From assembly GCF_032854445.1 (NCBI RefSeq), contig NC_088302.1, positions 53,038,046 through 53,102,045 of the forward strand: 64,000 nt of DNA, in the 5' to 3' direction. This document shows positions 1 to 12,500 of this stretch, piece after piece. A program made the position numbers and the translations under genes. The DNA is from Liolophura sinensis (Eukaryota; Mollusca; Polyplacophora; Chitonida; Chitonidae). Numbering within the stretch: the first letter of the stretch is position 1; the number at the start of each line of letters is the position of its first letter. The notes beneath the pieces were generated by a model, which ran no database searches, was not told where the DNA came from, and worked only from the letters and a program-made list of their open reading frames with translations.

Positions 1-1417
1 GGCGTGAAGTCAACATGCAAGCCGAAAAACCCGATGCCAAGCTCTGCGTACTAAGCTGACAAGATACCTGTTAATTTTAGCTTCATTTATGTAAGACAAT
101 ATATTTACATAGTCATAAAATATGTATGGCTTTCCTGTCATTTGACTTTCCACTATCATGCATGGTCATCTTAGGTCGAATGGAGCGTACCATTTTGCTA
201 CTTATTATATTATTAAATATACGTATTAGCTACGTGTAAATTGTCATAGCTTGACTGGATATCTCGCAGCTCATCCAGTATACTCGTCACTGTATAAACA
301 GGGAGTGCATCAAATACAACATATTGTAACTTACCTTTGCCACATAAAATGCTGAGAAATGGTGCTAATTTTCTACATTTTATTACAAATGACCCATTGC
401 CTGTATAAAGAAAATAAAAGTATGTATTTGCAATTTTGTAGTCCAAGTATTTCGTCTTTATTTGTATTAATATTTATAATTCAACAGATCGGGTAAAGCT
501 TTATGTCGTCGTTTGATGTTGAAGCCTTCATAAATACCCAGTATGTACATACTGGTATTTAAACCATCGTGAAGTAGCGTAGTTAATATCTATATACCAA
601 ATAATATTGTAGAGTGCGGTGTAAAACACCAATAAAACGAATAAATCATGTATCAAACTAAAAGCTCTACTCGTTTACACAGAAACTCGAACCATGGCTG
701 CTATCGAATTCTGTACCTATCTGTGGGAAGCGGTTTCTATACCCATAGGCCTATATGCCTAAAATTTACACGATCTTATAGGTACATAATAACCAGGCTT
801 TCAACTGAAACCAGTTTGCAATGACAGGAACTACACATCATTATACATCTCCAAAAGATAAGAGACTCGATATCTCTTAATACCTATGGTAACTCTGTTT
901 TACGCATAACGTATCCAGAGTCAAGCGCACGGGGAGTTATTCTCAAGACATTCTTCAGAAACAGCAAGAGTTGTCTCCCGTTTCAAAGGAAACCAAAGCC
1001 GCTGGTAATTTTTGCCAAAACCCAAATTAAACTGGATGTGGTAGTTATATGAGAAAAACCCAAGAGAATCAATAACAAATACGCGGTCTTTTTTTCAAAA
1101 TATTTCAAAATATTGGTCCTTTATTGGTCTATATTCGCAAGCTTGTTTAGGAAGTTAAAGTATTCTCACTTCATTGCAGGCTCCAATTTTAAAACCGCCA
1201 ATTTTCTCAAACAAATTCCTCTTAATGTGATAGGAAACGAAAATGCATCTTCCACATGGTCCATGTTAATGTAATATATTTGCCAATATATTTGCCAATA
1301 AACTAAGAGCTATAGTTAACCATGTTGTGACCGTGATAGCATTTATTTAGATATATTCTCCTAATGGTGCGCAACTTGGCTGTGGTGGAAGGTACAGAGC
1401 TATCAAAGTGGGTAACT
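1..1417. other. Intergenic spacer, no gene seen
   Basis: AT-rich DNA without a convincing exon. The stretch 612-648 (gcggtgtaaaacaccaat followed by an A-rich run) looks like the 3' tail of the SINE family that recurs across the window. A 13-bp unit, atatttgccaata, is doubled near 1275-1300. The short ORF at 213-446 (minus) has biased composition and no recognisable motif. Confidence 0.5.
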
Positions 1418-1419
1418 CA

Positions 1420-1522
1420 CATTCTGGAGTTCGTCCTAAACAAAGGCATATATATATATATATATATATGTACCGGTAGTCCAAGGAGCACTCGCATTCT
1501 GGAGTTCGTCCTAAACAAAAGA

Positions 1523-1581
<59 letters not shown>

Positions 1582-1604
1582 CCGGTAGTCCAACGAGCAC
1601 TAAC
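1420..1604. repeat. Two-copy tandem repeat, each copy holding a TA microsatellite
   Basis: A flank beginning cattctggagttcgtcctaa, followed by a TA run and then gtaccggtagtccaa, appears at 1420-1494 and again at 1495-1604. The TA run is about 20 bp in the first copy and about 50 bp in the second, so the copies differ mainly by microsatellite length. Short ORFs crossing it (runs of Ile-Tyr) are products of the TA repeat. Confidence 0.85.
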
Positions 1605-2900
1605 ATGAAGGTTTATTGAGGGAAAAAATGTGAACAGGCAAACCGTAAACAAACAAACAAAAAACACAGTGCAGATACATAGTTTTAGTTTTAATGCAGA
1701 CATTAAGGTATAATATAGAAATATCATTAATAACATACGAATTAGTTGAATACAAAAATCAGCTATTTACAAGCTATGGCATATTGTTCTCAGTGTTGTG
1801 ATCGGGGCTTAATCCATTTTGTACACTTTCCCCATATACTGCGATGTCGTTGAGCAATATATCACATCCGTTAGTGTATACTAAGTTTGATTTATCACTT
1901 TTAGCATGTTACAATACGGCTAGCCGACAACCCTGGAACAGCCCATAGATGTGTACGAAGACAATCTTTCGGAATGAACGTCTTTTGGGGAATGAAAGGG
2001 ATACAGAATCGATTCTGAATGGCCTGTGTGAGTGATAGGCAAGCTCAGTCCATGCAGGGTTTAACACAGGAAACATTATCTCCACTGTCAGCCAATCAAC
2101 ATTGATTCTATATCCCTTTTATCAATTGTATACCGACATTGTGTGACACGTTTGCAGAATCCATAGAAATGGAAAAATCCTAACATCGACTGCTTTGTGG
2201 GTTTATTAGTTGATCAGCTTGATGCACCGTAATATTATGATACGTTAAATATTTGTGTGTCCCATAAGTATTTAAGTCGTTATTTACAATTATATTTGAC
2301 AGCCGCGCAGTGTTTATCATAACAGCTATTTTCAGCTGTTACACTTTAAGACAGGAGGATTGTCAGATACGTGGCTAAGGGACAATCTCGAGTACGGTGC
2401 CACACACTGATAAAAATAAATTAAGAAACCTAAAGGAATTCGTGACGCTAATTCTCAACTTTCGCAAATCCGCATATAGAACGCGCATAAGGTAAGACAA
2501 ACTGGATGACAAACTATAAATTCTTGGAGATTTACCATTTACTCTACAAATAAATTGAGCTCTGTAGATATTAACAACTTCACATTATTTACAGATAAAA
2601 ACATTTAAAGATATTTTACATCTAAATGTATATATGGATTCCTAAGCAAATATGAGACTGAGACACAAATTTTATGGCTCTCTGTCTCAGGAGAAGATGG
2701 ATATTATGCAGGATAAATCTACCCTTTCCGTCAGCTTTGGCGTATCGAAGGCTTTTCATGATTGTTTTAATTTTGGTTTTAAAAAATTAGACACAGATCT
2801 TTCCACAGGCGAATGTGTTTGTGCAAAATCCTCTAGTGTGTTATTTTGGAACAATATTTGCTTGACCACCAAAATGATTCTAACATGATCCAGCAGTTAC
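1605..2900. other. Spacer or last intron of the amine oxidase; final exon unresolved
   Basis: The amine oxidase exon ending at 2901 (minus strand) stops at a splice donor after two bases of a codon, so a short terminal exon and 3' UTR should lie at lower coordinates. I could not identify that exon. No other gene is visible. The ORF at 2652-2888 (plus) has no recognisable motif. Confidence 0.4.
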
Positions 2901-3178
2901 CTGAATATCTCTGATATGTTCATGCTGTTGTACTGCGGAGGCACGCAGTGGACGTCTCGACTTATCCCGTTAGTCTCCACGTGGACACCTATATCTGGAT
3001 GGCGGGGGTCCTGGGGGACGACATGGATGGCGTTCCTAACAGCCAAGCTGGGGTCCTGTCTGTAGTAGTTGTGGGGCAGGAGGAAGAAGTTGAGCTGGTT
3101 ACCTGCTGTGGCCGCGTTAGGGACATCCTCAGAGTGAGGGATATGCTGGGTGCCCAACGTGACCCATGCTACCAAGTC
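2901..3178 (-). CDS. Amine oxidase exon with the third copper ligand
   Basis: It begins after acceptor tttcccag with DLVAWVTLGTQHIPHSEDVP, which fits the copper amine oxidase copper-site signature T-x-G-x2-H-x4-E-D-x-P. It continues through NFFLLPHNYYRQDPS, typical of the C-terminal part of the catalytic domain. It ends in phase 2 at donor gtaact (2900-2895); the TAA read immediately after is intronic. The C-terminal tail must come from a further exon. Confidence 0.9.
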
Positions 3179-6100
3179 CTGGGAAAAGAAAACACAAAAA
3201 TAACGGCGACGAAAACAGATGTCCTCACACTTCTCGCTGGGTATGTTGTCTGTTTATATCTACTACACTATGGTTACATATAATATATGAATATATAGGC
3301 CGTATCAGGCAGTTAACAAAATTAACCGCGGCAAACCAAGTTAACTTATAACCATACTAGAAGATCTGGAGAAAATTTGTCACACCAGTTCCCTATTTTA
3401 ATGAAAGAAAACAGAGGGTTAAGTATTTCACAAGGTGTCAAAAGTGTTGTTTTTAGCTCAGCCACAGTTACGTAATATGCATTTAATGTAAGTCGTCATT
3501 TTATCTGACATAAAATCATTTAATCTAGGCGACGAAGCAGACATCCGTATACCAGCCGCCAACCATAGCGGACATTCCGGATTACTGATCATAGGGCCAA
3601 TTCCCTACAAACTGAGTGCAACACAATCCATCAAAGAACTCAGAAAGTATATGAAGTAAGAATTCTTAGACGAACCATGTAATAGAATCAGTCAAAAGTT
3701 TTCAATGCTGACGGATAGAGGAAGGGTTCCCCTGCTGGTTCTGTGGTGTTTAAAGCACATAGCTTATACCTCAGGTCACTGATCATTAGGCTTGAGGAAT
3801 CTAGCTGATACCAGAGGCAGTGACAATTCAGGTAATTAGGCTTGAGAGATCTATCTCATACCACAGGCCACTGACCATTAGCCTTGAGGAATCCAGCTGA
3901 TACCACAGACCAGTGACCATTAGGCTTGAGGAATCCAGCTGATACGACGGACCAGTGACCATTAGGCTTGAGGAATCTAGCTGATACCAGAGGCCACAGG
4001 CAATTAGGCTTGAGGAATCCAGCTGATACCACGGACCAGTGACCATTAGGCTTGAGGAATCTAGCTGATACCAGAGGCCACAGGCAATTAGGCTTGAGGA
4101 ATCCAGCTGATACCACGGACCAGTGACCATTAGACTTGAGGAATCCAGCTGATACCACGGACCAGTGACCATTAGGCTTGAGGAATCCAGCTGATACCAC
4201 GGACCAGTGACCATTAGACTTGAGGAATCCAGCTGATACCACGGACCAGTGACCATTAGACTTGAGGAATCTAGCTGATACCACAGACCAGTGACCATTA
4301 GCCTTGAGGAATCTAGCTGATACCACGGACCAGTGATCATTAGCCTTGAGGGATCCAGCTGATACCACAGACCAGTGACCATTAGACTTAAGGGATCCAG
4401 CTGATACCACAGACCAGTGGCCTTTAGACATGAGAAACCTAGGTGATACCACAGACCAGTGGCCTGAGGAATCTAGCTGATACCACAGGCCACTGACCAT
4501 TAGACTTAAGGGATCCAGCTGATACCACGGACCAGTGACCATTAGCCTTGAGGAATCTAGCTGATACCACAGGCCAGTGACCATTAGACTTGAGGAATCC
4601 AGCTGATACCACGGACCAGTGACCATTAGCCTTGAGGAATCCAGCTGTTACCACAGGCCACTGACCATTAGACTTGAAGGATCCAGTTGATACCACAGAC
4701 CAGTGACCATTAGCCTTGAGGAATCTACTTATACCACTGGCCAGTGACCATTAAACGAGGAATCTAGCTGATACCACACGCCAGTGACCATTAGGCTTGA
4801 GGAATCCAGCTGATACCACGGACCAGTGACCATTAGGCTTGAGGAATCTAGCTGATACCACTGGCCAGTGACCATTAGACTTGAGGAATCCAGCTGATAC
4901 CACAGGCCAGTGACCATTAGCCTTGAGGAATCCAGCTGATACCACAGACCAGTGACCATTAGACTTGAAGGATCCAGTTGATACCACAGACCAGTGACCA
5001 TTAGCCTTGAGGAATCTACTTATACCACTGGCCAGTGACCATTAAACGAGGAATCTAGCTGATACCACACGCCAGTGACCATTAGGCTTGAGGAATCCAG
5101 CTGATACCACGGACCAGTGACCATTAGGCTTGAGGAATCTAGCTGATACCACTGGCCAGTGACCATTAGACTTGAGGAATCCAGCTGATACCACAGGCCA
5201 GTGACCATTAGCCTTGAGGAATCCAGCTGATACCACAGACCAGTGACCATTAGACTTGATGAATCTAGCTGATACCACAGACCAGTGACCATTAGGCTTG
5301 AGGAATCTAGCTGATACCAGAGGCCACAGGCAATTAGGCTTGAGGAATCCAGCTGATACCACGGACCAGTGACCATTAGCCTTGATGAATCCAGCTGATA
5401 CCACAGACCAGTGATCATTCGACTTGAGGGATCCAGCTGATACCAGAGGCCACAGGCAATTAGGCTTGAGGAATCCAGCTGATACCACGGACCAGTGATC
5501 ATTAGACTTGAGGAATCCAGCTGATGCCACGGACCAGTGACCATTAGCCTTGATGAATCCAGCTGATACCACAGACCAGTGATCATTCGACTTGAGGGAT
5601 CCAGCTGATACCAGAGGCCACAGGCAATTAGGCTTGAGGAATCCAGCTGATACCACGGACCAGTGACCATTAGACTTGAGGAATCCAGCTGATGCCACAG
5701 GCCAGTGACCATTAGCCTTGAGGAATCTAGCTGATACCACAGACCAGTGATCATTAGACTTTAGGGATCCATCTGACACCACAGGCCACTGTCCATTAAA
5801 CGAGGAATCTAGCTGATACCACAGGCTAGTGAGCACTAGACTGTAGGGATCTGATTGATGCCAATTAGGCTTGAGGGATCTAGCTGATAGCACAGGCTCC
5901 TGACCTTTGAGGGATGTAGTCGATACGACAGGCCAGCGACCATTAGACTTGGGGGATCTAGATTTATTTAGATCGGTCGTGACTTAACGTTAAGGAGTAT
6001 CATTGTGTTACGTTTCTGACACGGCGATGTGGTGCCATCGAGGTACTGGCTAGTCTTATCCACAAAACGTATTAGTTACCTGCTTCCATTTCTGCAGAAT

Positions 6101-8475
6101 AATTTCTGCAGACATTTTTAAAAATGTTATAAATATACCGAATACCGAATTTCTGCTCGGTTGCTTGGCGGATATGGATACAATATCCACCTGGACTAAC
6201 ATCCTCGGTCTGCACCGTTCTTCTCAGGCTCACAAATCCGTGTGTCTACCTCCTGGAAAGTCAATATTTGCACATAGTGGAAGTGTAATACTCTTAACTA
6301 AGGTCACATATAGCTCTAATAAGTAAGTAAATAAATAACTTAAGACAAGACCAGTAAGATACATGATTCTCACCTGATCCACAATGTTCTCATCATCATC
6401 GATGTAGGATTGGAAGTCGACTACGGGGTCTCGAGCATCCCACATGGAGAACACAGAGGTGCTGGTGTCCTCGCTGTCGTGCTGTTTTGTCACAGCAGCC
6501 TGGTACCTGGCCCATGGCACCGATTTCTCAAAGCCGTAACCTTCCGGAAGCAAGGATTTGGACATGCCTCTTATTAACAGGCGATACGATTTAGGATTTT
6601 CACCGATGGCCTGGGGTTTGGTAGAAAATAACAAATATTTGGGCTGTTCGAAATCATATTTGTAGACAGCCTCCTTTTCACAGTTCTTTAAGTTCCGCGT
6701 CATCAGTTTTTGTACATGACGCCCTTCTTTCTGAAACGACCACGGAACTGTTATGTTTTCGATGTCGATGTCTAAAGTTTGAAATCTATTCGCAACACCT
6801 TTGATGTCCATGTCCACTTTGAAGTGGAACAGATGATTATGAAGGCCAGCAACCACGGTGTCAGTCAGTTTAGTGCCATAGAAGTCTTCCTGGGGGTAAT
6901 AGAAATGTGTGGTCAGGTAGCCAGAGAGAGATACGCGCACCTGCAACACACCGTTCAGGTGAAAGATAAAGTCGTATACATAGTCGTACCCTACAACGGA
7001 AATAATAATTCGAAAGATCAAGACATCGTCATTCAAAGCACCATAAATATTACTGGAATGTCTCGATGGTTTATGTCGCCGCAATGGCGTCTCATTGCTA
7101 TGCTCAAACAGGCATATAGTATTCGGAAAAGTGGAGCTTTTTCCTGTTTTAGAATTGTACATGTAAGTGTCTATGTAAGAGGCTTGACTGGGACAATCAT
7201 AGCCAGGCACCAAACCTTTGGACATCATACCGAACAAGCCTGCTCCGTCCACGTAGTAAGCGTACATGGCTGCCGGGCTGTGTCCGGAATATAGCACGAC
7301 AATCTCCTGCATGCTCAGTTCATACACGATCCTTTCCCCTTGGAACTTAATGTCGAACAACTGAATTCCGCGGCTTGGTGACATACTGTAGTTAAAACTC
7401 CAGCGCATGTAGCGAATATTGTCTCCGTAAATACTGTACCTAGGGCCGTCTGGGGAGTACTGCCGGGGTCCACGGGAGCCGTCCTCGGGGTAAGGGTCGT
7501 CACTTAACCCCATGGTGCCAAACGATGACTCCTCCGAGGGAAATTTAAATCGACTCTTGTTTATGACTCCGTCTTTGTATTGCTGGACAAACCCGTCCAA
7601 GGAGTTGAACAGCTGGTTGGCGTACCAAATCTGTGCGATGCTCCATTCTTCTGGAAGCCGACTCGTCACGTTGATCAACATTTGGAAATCCACAGGATGC
7701 AGTGAGGACGATTTTGTTTTGTACTGTAAAGACAACCATGACATGCGCTGACCACGAGGAAGGTAAGCACTAGAAACCGGAGTGACTGAGTAACTGAGGC
7801 AATGGGAGCCGCAGTTGAGAAGCGAAGCATTGTAGCTATCCAGCAGCACGTCGTTGGCCACATCCGTGATACTGGTGATAATGTACTTGTTAAAGTTCTT
7901 CAGCTCGTAGATAGTGAATGGGCGGTAATGGTAAGGCACGGGATTGCGGCGCCCCGGGGCATTCAGCAGTCGGCAGTAGGTTGGACTAGGCAACACACCA
8001 ACGGTGTACTCTACCACGATTGGTGTCTCCAGGTCGCCACGGAATACCATGACAGAGGCCTCACGGCGAGGCTTAGTTCCATTCTGGTCCAGGTAAGACA
8101 GCACATCCGCTTTAGCTGGACGCTTCAGTTGAACGTAGAAAATAAAACTGGAATTCAAGTCTATCCGATCCGGAGATGTAAGCGCTAATGACTCAACCGT
8201 GAACAAATATGTCAAAACTGACTGAATTTCCGACGGCGTCAGCTCCGACAAAACACCAGATTTGGTCTGTTCCCAGGCACGGTGAGGTGCTCTGTGTTGC
8301 TTATTTGCTGCACATGGAGGAACAAACTGATCCCTGAGTTGTCTGTCCTTAGTTGTCCACACTGCCAGCAGGGTGATGAAGAGAACAACGGAGACGGCTG
8401 TCAAAGTGTATGTGGCAATTTGCCAATGGGCTTTCTGTGCAGTAAACGTCATCGTTCAAGTGACAGTCACATTTT
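2901..8475 (-). CDS. Membrane copper amine oxidase (primary amine oxidase, AOC1/AOC3-like), 3' end incomplete
   Basis: Quinone-copper amine oxidase, which converts primary amines to aldehydes with release of ammonia and hydrogen peroxide. Two coding exons join in phase: 8452-6374 (693 codons) and 3178-2901 (92 codons plus 2 nt). Residues 12-32 form a single N-terminal membrane anchor, as in vertebrate AOC3, so the catalytic domain is probably extracellular. Visible catalytic residues are the base Asp402 (YYVDG), the topaquinone precursor Tyr489 (VVGYDY), and copper ligands His538 and His540 (GLHNH) and His705 (TLGTQHIPHSEDVP). Cys420 and Cys447 match the conserved disulfide pair. About 785 residues are visible against about 750-765 in vertebrate members. 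Oddity: the residue before the topaquinone Tyr is Gly rather than Asn. The family call is firm; substrate preference cannot be read. Confidence 0.93.
3179..3760. other. Amine oxidase intron, 3' portion
   Basis: Non-coding intron DNA. A stretch at about 3538-3605 (acatccgtataccagccgcc, then caaccat and ggac) resembles pieces at 23945-24015 and 56870-56905 and is probably an old dispersed repeat. Confidence 0.6.
3761..5960. repeat. 42-bp minisatellite array in the amine oxidase intron, about 50 units
   Basis: The unit reads approximately gaccattaggcttgaggaat followed by ccagctgataccacggacca and gt, 42 bp. Because 42 is divisible by three and the unit lacks stops in two minus-strand frames, it yields long spurious ORFs made of 14-residue repeats (for example MVTGPWYQLDSSSL). 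Units vary, including a 39-bp form (ccattaaacgagg) and one with ccagaggccacaggcaatta. Blocks of units are themselves duplicated: a seven-unit 291-bp block at about 4683 and 4974, and a four-unit 168-bp block at about 5381 and 5549. The array degenerates at both edges. Confidence 0.95.
5961..6373. other. Amine oxidase intron, 5' portion
   Basis: Intron between the minisatellite and the donor at 6373. Nothing further is recognised. Confidence 0.6.
6374..8475 (-). CDS. Amine oxidase main exon (5' UTR tail, membrane anchor, N-terminal domains, most of the catalytic domain)
   Basis: The exon starts after a strong acceptor (polypyrimidine tract, then ttttccag at about 8476) and carries 23 nt of 5' UTR before the ATG at 8452. 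An in-frame TGA lies two codons upstream of that ATG, which fixes the start and shows that at least one noncoding exon lies upstream. The exon ends at 6374 before gtgagaat, in phase 0. Reading on past the donor to 6230 only translates intron. Confidence 0.9.
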
Positions 8476-8604
8476 CTGGAAAAGAACAGATAGTCCACAG
8501 CAATGGGGAATGGTTTTTGACACGGATGGAGAATATAAACTCATGCTTTAGATAACGTCACCTGTGCTTGTGCGGCTCGAAAACCTAAGTCGATTTTAAA
8601 ATAC

Positions 8605-9595
8605 TATTGTCTATTTCTTTCATTCAGTCACATATATTCAGCTGTCTAAAAAATCACTCATACCTGCAACTTAAATTGCCATTATTCAGTGACACGTAAT
8701 AACACAAGTTTGCGCATCGATATGTTGGAAGTCCATATTCTTGTAAACGTAATGAAGTTTCTAGTATATAATGTTAAACTCCATGAGCCTTACTTCTACA
8801 CAAAGAACTCATTGCCACCGGTTTCATTATAATTATTAAAAGAACAGCGGCATGTACGATATTGGGTGCAGTTCAATATGTCTTGACGAAGGGCGACACC
8901 TGGGCCCGTTTTCACAAAGCGCACGTAAGTTTACGTTTAGGTAACTGCCATGGTGACGTAATACCTACAATACTGGTTGCCACGGAATTTAGATGCAACG
9001 TAACGTTATGCGCGCTTTGTGAAACGAGCCCCACTTACCTAAACGACTATCAACTTTATTGTAAGCCATGTTTCTGACACTGTCATATTTGACATTGTTC
9101 GCATGTTTTAGTATAATGTAACGTTGATAAATGAATTTTATCTCCTCTCTTCGCGTACATTATCTGAAGTCGGCATAGTTTTAGAGTGAGGTGTTTGGAA
9201 ATTCTGTAATAAAAAAAACAACGTAGTCTGTTTGCTGAGACAGTAGTGTAGCTGTGTTACTGCGTGAAGTTTGTTCTAACCGCATGTTGGTGCAGCAGTT
9301 GTACAACAAATTACTCTCCAAGCCCACTACCGAGCACGCCACTTGTTTCTGAATAATTATGACGTCATTCGAGGAAACGAGTTCTTGGTGTTATAACCAG
9401 GCGTATGAAGTTTAACAATATGCATTAGAAAAAATATTCCAACTGCATTTTCCTTGCAATAATATAGAAGTAGACCATATCAGTTTGTAGAGCTTGTCTT
9501 GTTACGTGTGACTAAAGACAGGCAGTTTTGGGGGCGTACGACTGATTCCACAGAGAACTGGATACAGGCGAATGGTTAAAAGAAATAGACTATAA
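8605..9595. repeat. Long dispersed repeat, copy 1 (carries a MITE-like insertion)
   Basis: Diverged but collinear with 22138-22820. Shared blocks include atattcagctgtct, aagtccatattcttg, tagtctgtttgctgagacag, gttctaaccgcatgtt and ttttccttgcaataatatag. This copy is about 300 bp longer, mostly because of the segment around 8780-9065 that includes the inverted-repeat element. No coding content is visible, and ORFs crossing it are short. Confidence 0.8.
8902..9032. mobile_element. MITE-like element with terminal inverted repeats
   Basis: The left end gggcccgttttcacaaagcg is matched on the opposite strand by the right end (cgcgctttgtgaaacgagcc), giving terminal inverted repeats of about 22 bp around a core of about 85 bp with no coding capacity. 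A related element lies at 56937-57080. This is typical of a non-autonomous DNA transposon; I could not fix a target-site duplication. The 71-aa ORF spanning it is incidental. Confidence 0.75.
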
Positions 9596-12500
9596 CTTAC
9601 AATCTACGTCCTCTTAGACAAAGGGATTATTGTAAGGTAGGGTCGTTAAGGTTATAACATACAATTAAAATCTACAATCGACTGGACACCATTGTACTAG
9701 TTCTGAAAGGCCAAAATTAACGTAAGGTACACATTTTTAGGCGGACTGTTGGTTAGTTATTGCAATGAACTTAATTGTCTTCTAAAATATGTTACGAGAC
9801 TTTTTCACGTACTGTTCTTGTTGGCTGTTCAATCATTGTATCTGTTGAAAATGAAGACAACATGGCTGGTCCATTGTCAAGTTATGTAGGCCATTTGTAG
9901 GCGTTCAATTTGTCCTACAGTTTAAATTCTAGAGTTTACAATCGACTGTAGCCAAGATCCTTTTCTAGAAACGGGCTCTGTATTGTGATTCTGCCAGACG
10001 GAACACTGCATCATGAGCATCGGATATGTCAGAGGAGCCAGGTTCTAGTCGACAACACAATGTAACTTTCAGCAAACATCCGACTTATGGAAATTAGTAA
10101 CAATTTGGCTTAATAATAAATTTGGTTTTTAACATACATAAGTGCACCAAAATAATGTTTTCCGGTTAGACAAGATATCTGAATATATGTATGGGACATG
10201 ATGTTAAACGTCTCCTATATGCACACTGTTGTAAAGTAAAGCTAGTCAGAATTATAGAAACATTGCCCGAATTTGTCGTACAACAAACTGATTCTAAAAA
10301 ACATTAGTAAAGACGTAATTTCCCATCCATTTATGCATTCACTTATCTGTATTAAATCCCCAATGATCCGGTACTAGGTACAGAAATGAGCACCCAGTTA
10401 ACGTGAAGGTATCCACGCTGTTCACTGACAAGTTGAATCAAACATAGAATAAACACGTCCTTTAGCACCGTAACTTAAGTCGTGATGAGGCATAGTGTCG
10501 TCCAAAAGTGTGTACATTGTTTAATTCAGTAGGTCAGAACAAAAGTTACACATCTAGGGTCATGCTTATTCCATGCAATGCTACTCTTGGTCCACGGAAT
10601 GAATGTCACGTTGTAACCCTAATGTAGTTTTACTTGAATGTAACCGTCTGAGTCATTCGATGAAATGCACTCATTACTCGTATAGCACTTCCACTCACCC
10701 AATCAGCTATAGTTCGTTAACTTACAGAGACATGTTCGCAATTGCCAGTCTTACGGAGGACATGGTGGATTACGTAACAACACATGTTTTCTTCTTGTAA
10801 TGAATTCTTTGGCCTGCTGTGTGGAGTTTGTGACCTGCTAGCTTAGTACACATAATACAGTTTGCACCGTCAGGGTGGGCACTAAAATGAAACACAGGAC
10901 CTGACTAATGTTTATGTCCACTGAAAGACTACCATTCAAAGTATCTTCAGCCGGAATTAAATATTTTTTTTTAATTTTTTTTTCAACCTCGTAAAAGTTT
11001 AGCGAAACTTCGTCATGACACAGCTTCAGCACGTCTTCATTATCAAAGGGAAAGATGAAGTAACGTTTACACTAGCTCTCAAACGTTGAAGGTACCACTA
11101 AGGCTGATCTGGGTATTCGACTGTCGCTGGATGTTATGCTACAATTTTGTAGCAGTGGCTTCTAAGATGAAAGCAGTGCTGATCTAGTAATTGCGGACGT
11201 CAGAGAAAGTACCGGGCTTGAACATGGCGCTTCAATAGTTTTACTGCATTTCATAAAAGAAAAAACCCTTGTATGCGAGAAAGACGAAGGAGCAAAATTT
11301 AATTTTTTCAGCTGTAATACATTCAGAGAAAAAAAATTATATCATAAGATTTTAAAGGAAAATTAATTTTAAGTGTTGTCCCGGAGAGACGCTGCATTCT
11401 TATTCCCATGAACCTTCGGCATCCCTAATAAATTGTGCATTGACTCTCATATTTGTTATTTGGAAACTGCTTACTAAACGCAAAAATGAACGGCAAAAAA
11501 CGAATTTGAGGAGATGAATGCTATTTGGTCCGGGACGATATGCTACTGTTGAATATTACACAGCATGTAAACTGATTTACGTTTGTGGTGGTCGGTAAAT
11601 AACACAGACCTGCCCCGACAACATTTTGTGAAATGGCCCTTCAGCTACATGTAACTAAATCGTTGTAAACGATCTCAAAATCATGTCTTATGTTGTAGTT
11701 TTGTGTTATCATATATCACATCATGGAGTGAATGGGTTCAGGTTACTTCACAGCTTAGGCCGCTCAACCTGATGGCAACGTGTTTGATTGGATAAAATTG
11801 TCAAAATGGCTGCCTCGATTTACACCAGCCATTTGTGCAGTATTGTCGCATTGCCCTAAATGTTATTCGCTGAAACCTCATTAAAATAATAAAGTATGAT
11901 ACTTTTTAGAATGCCCGAGTAACCTTCTTGCGATTGAAATATGTTTTGGCCAGGTGCTGTCTTGTCCTTTGAACATTACATCGTCATAAGCAGGCGTGCC
12001 TAATGAATCGCTCGTATACCACAATGTTAAAGAGAAAACTAACGTTTATTAGATAGTGAAGTAATAATATAAATGAGTGTCTCAGGTCTGAATATACATG
12101 TTCACATGTACGTATTCCGTATCAATATTTACCTGAATGAATCTACAAACGAAGAACAACTAGAAAGTTTGTAGTTTGTTAAAGGTTCCGAATTTTGTAT
12201 GGATAAGATCTTTTACGTTCTGCTATGTCTCTGTTAACTGCGCAGATACCGGTAGTGTGGAATTCGGTTATCAACAGTCGATGATTCACTAGAGTATCTT
12301 GATATGGATCTAATGTGACGAGACAACCGGATATAGCTTCGCGCGCCAGCAGTAGCCATTCAAATTGGCCTAAAGAGCACAGTGTTTACGTGGAGTAGGT
12401 AAATGTTCACTGAATAACCCGGCATGCTGCCAGTGTGGGGACTAATTCCAACCTGCACAGCTGGTGAGATGTGAGCGTATCCAGGCAAGGGCTTTAGCCA

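Noticed and set aside
3828-5893. Several long minus-strand ORFs (up to 283 codons) made of 14-residue repeats
   Set aside because: They are translations of the 42-bp intronic minisatellite in two registers; the period is divisible by three and the region lies inside the amine oxidase intron.
6779-8551. Plus-strand ORFs opposite the amine oxidase exon
   Set aside because: Antisense shadows of the amine oxidase coding sequence.
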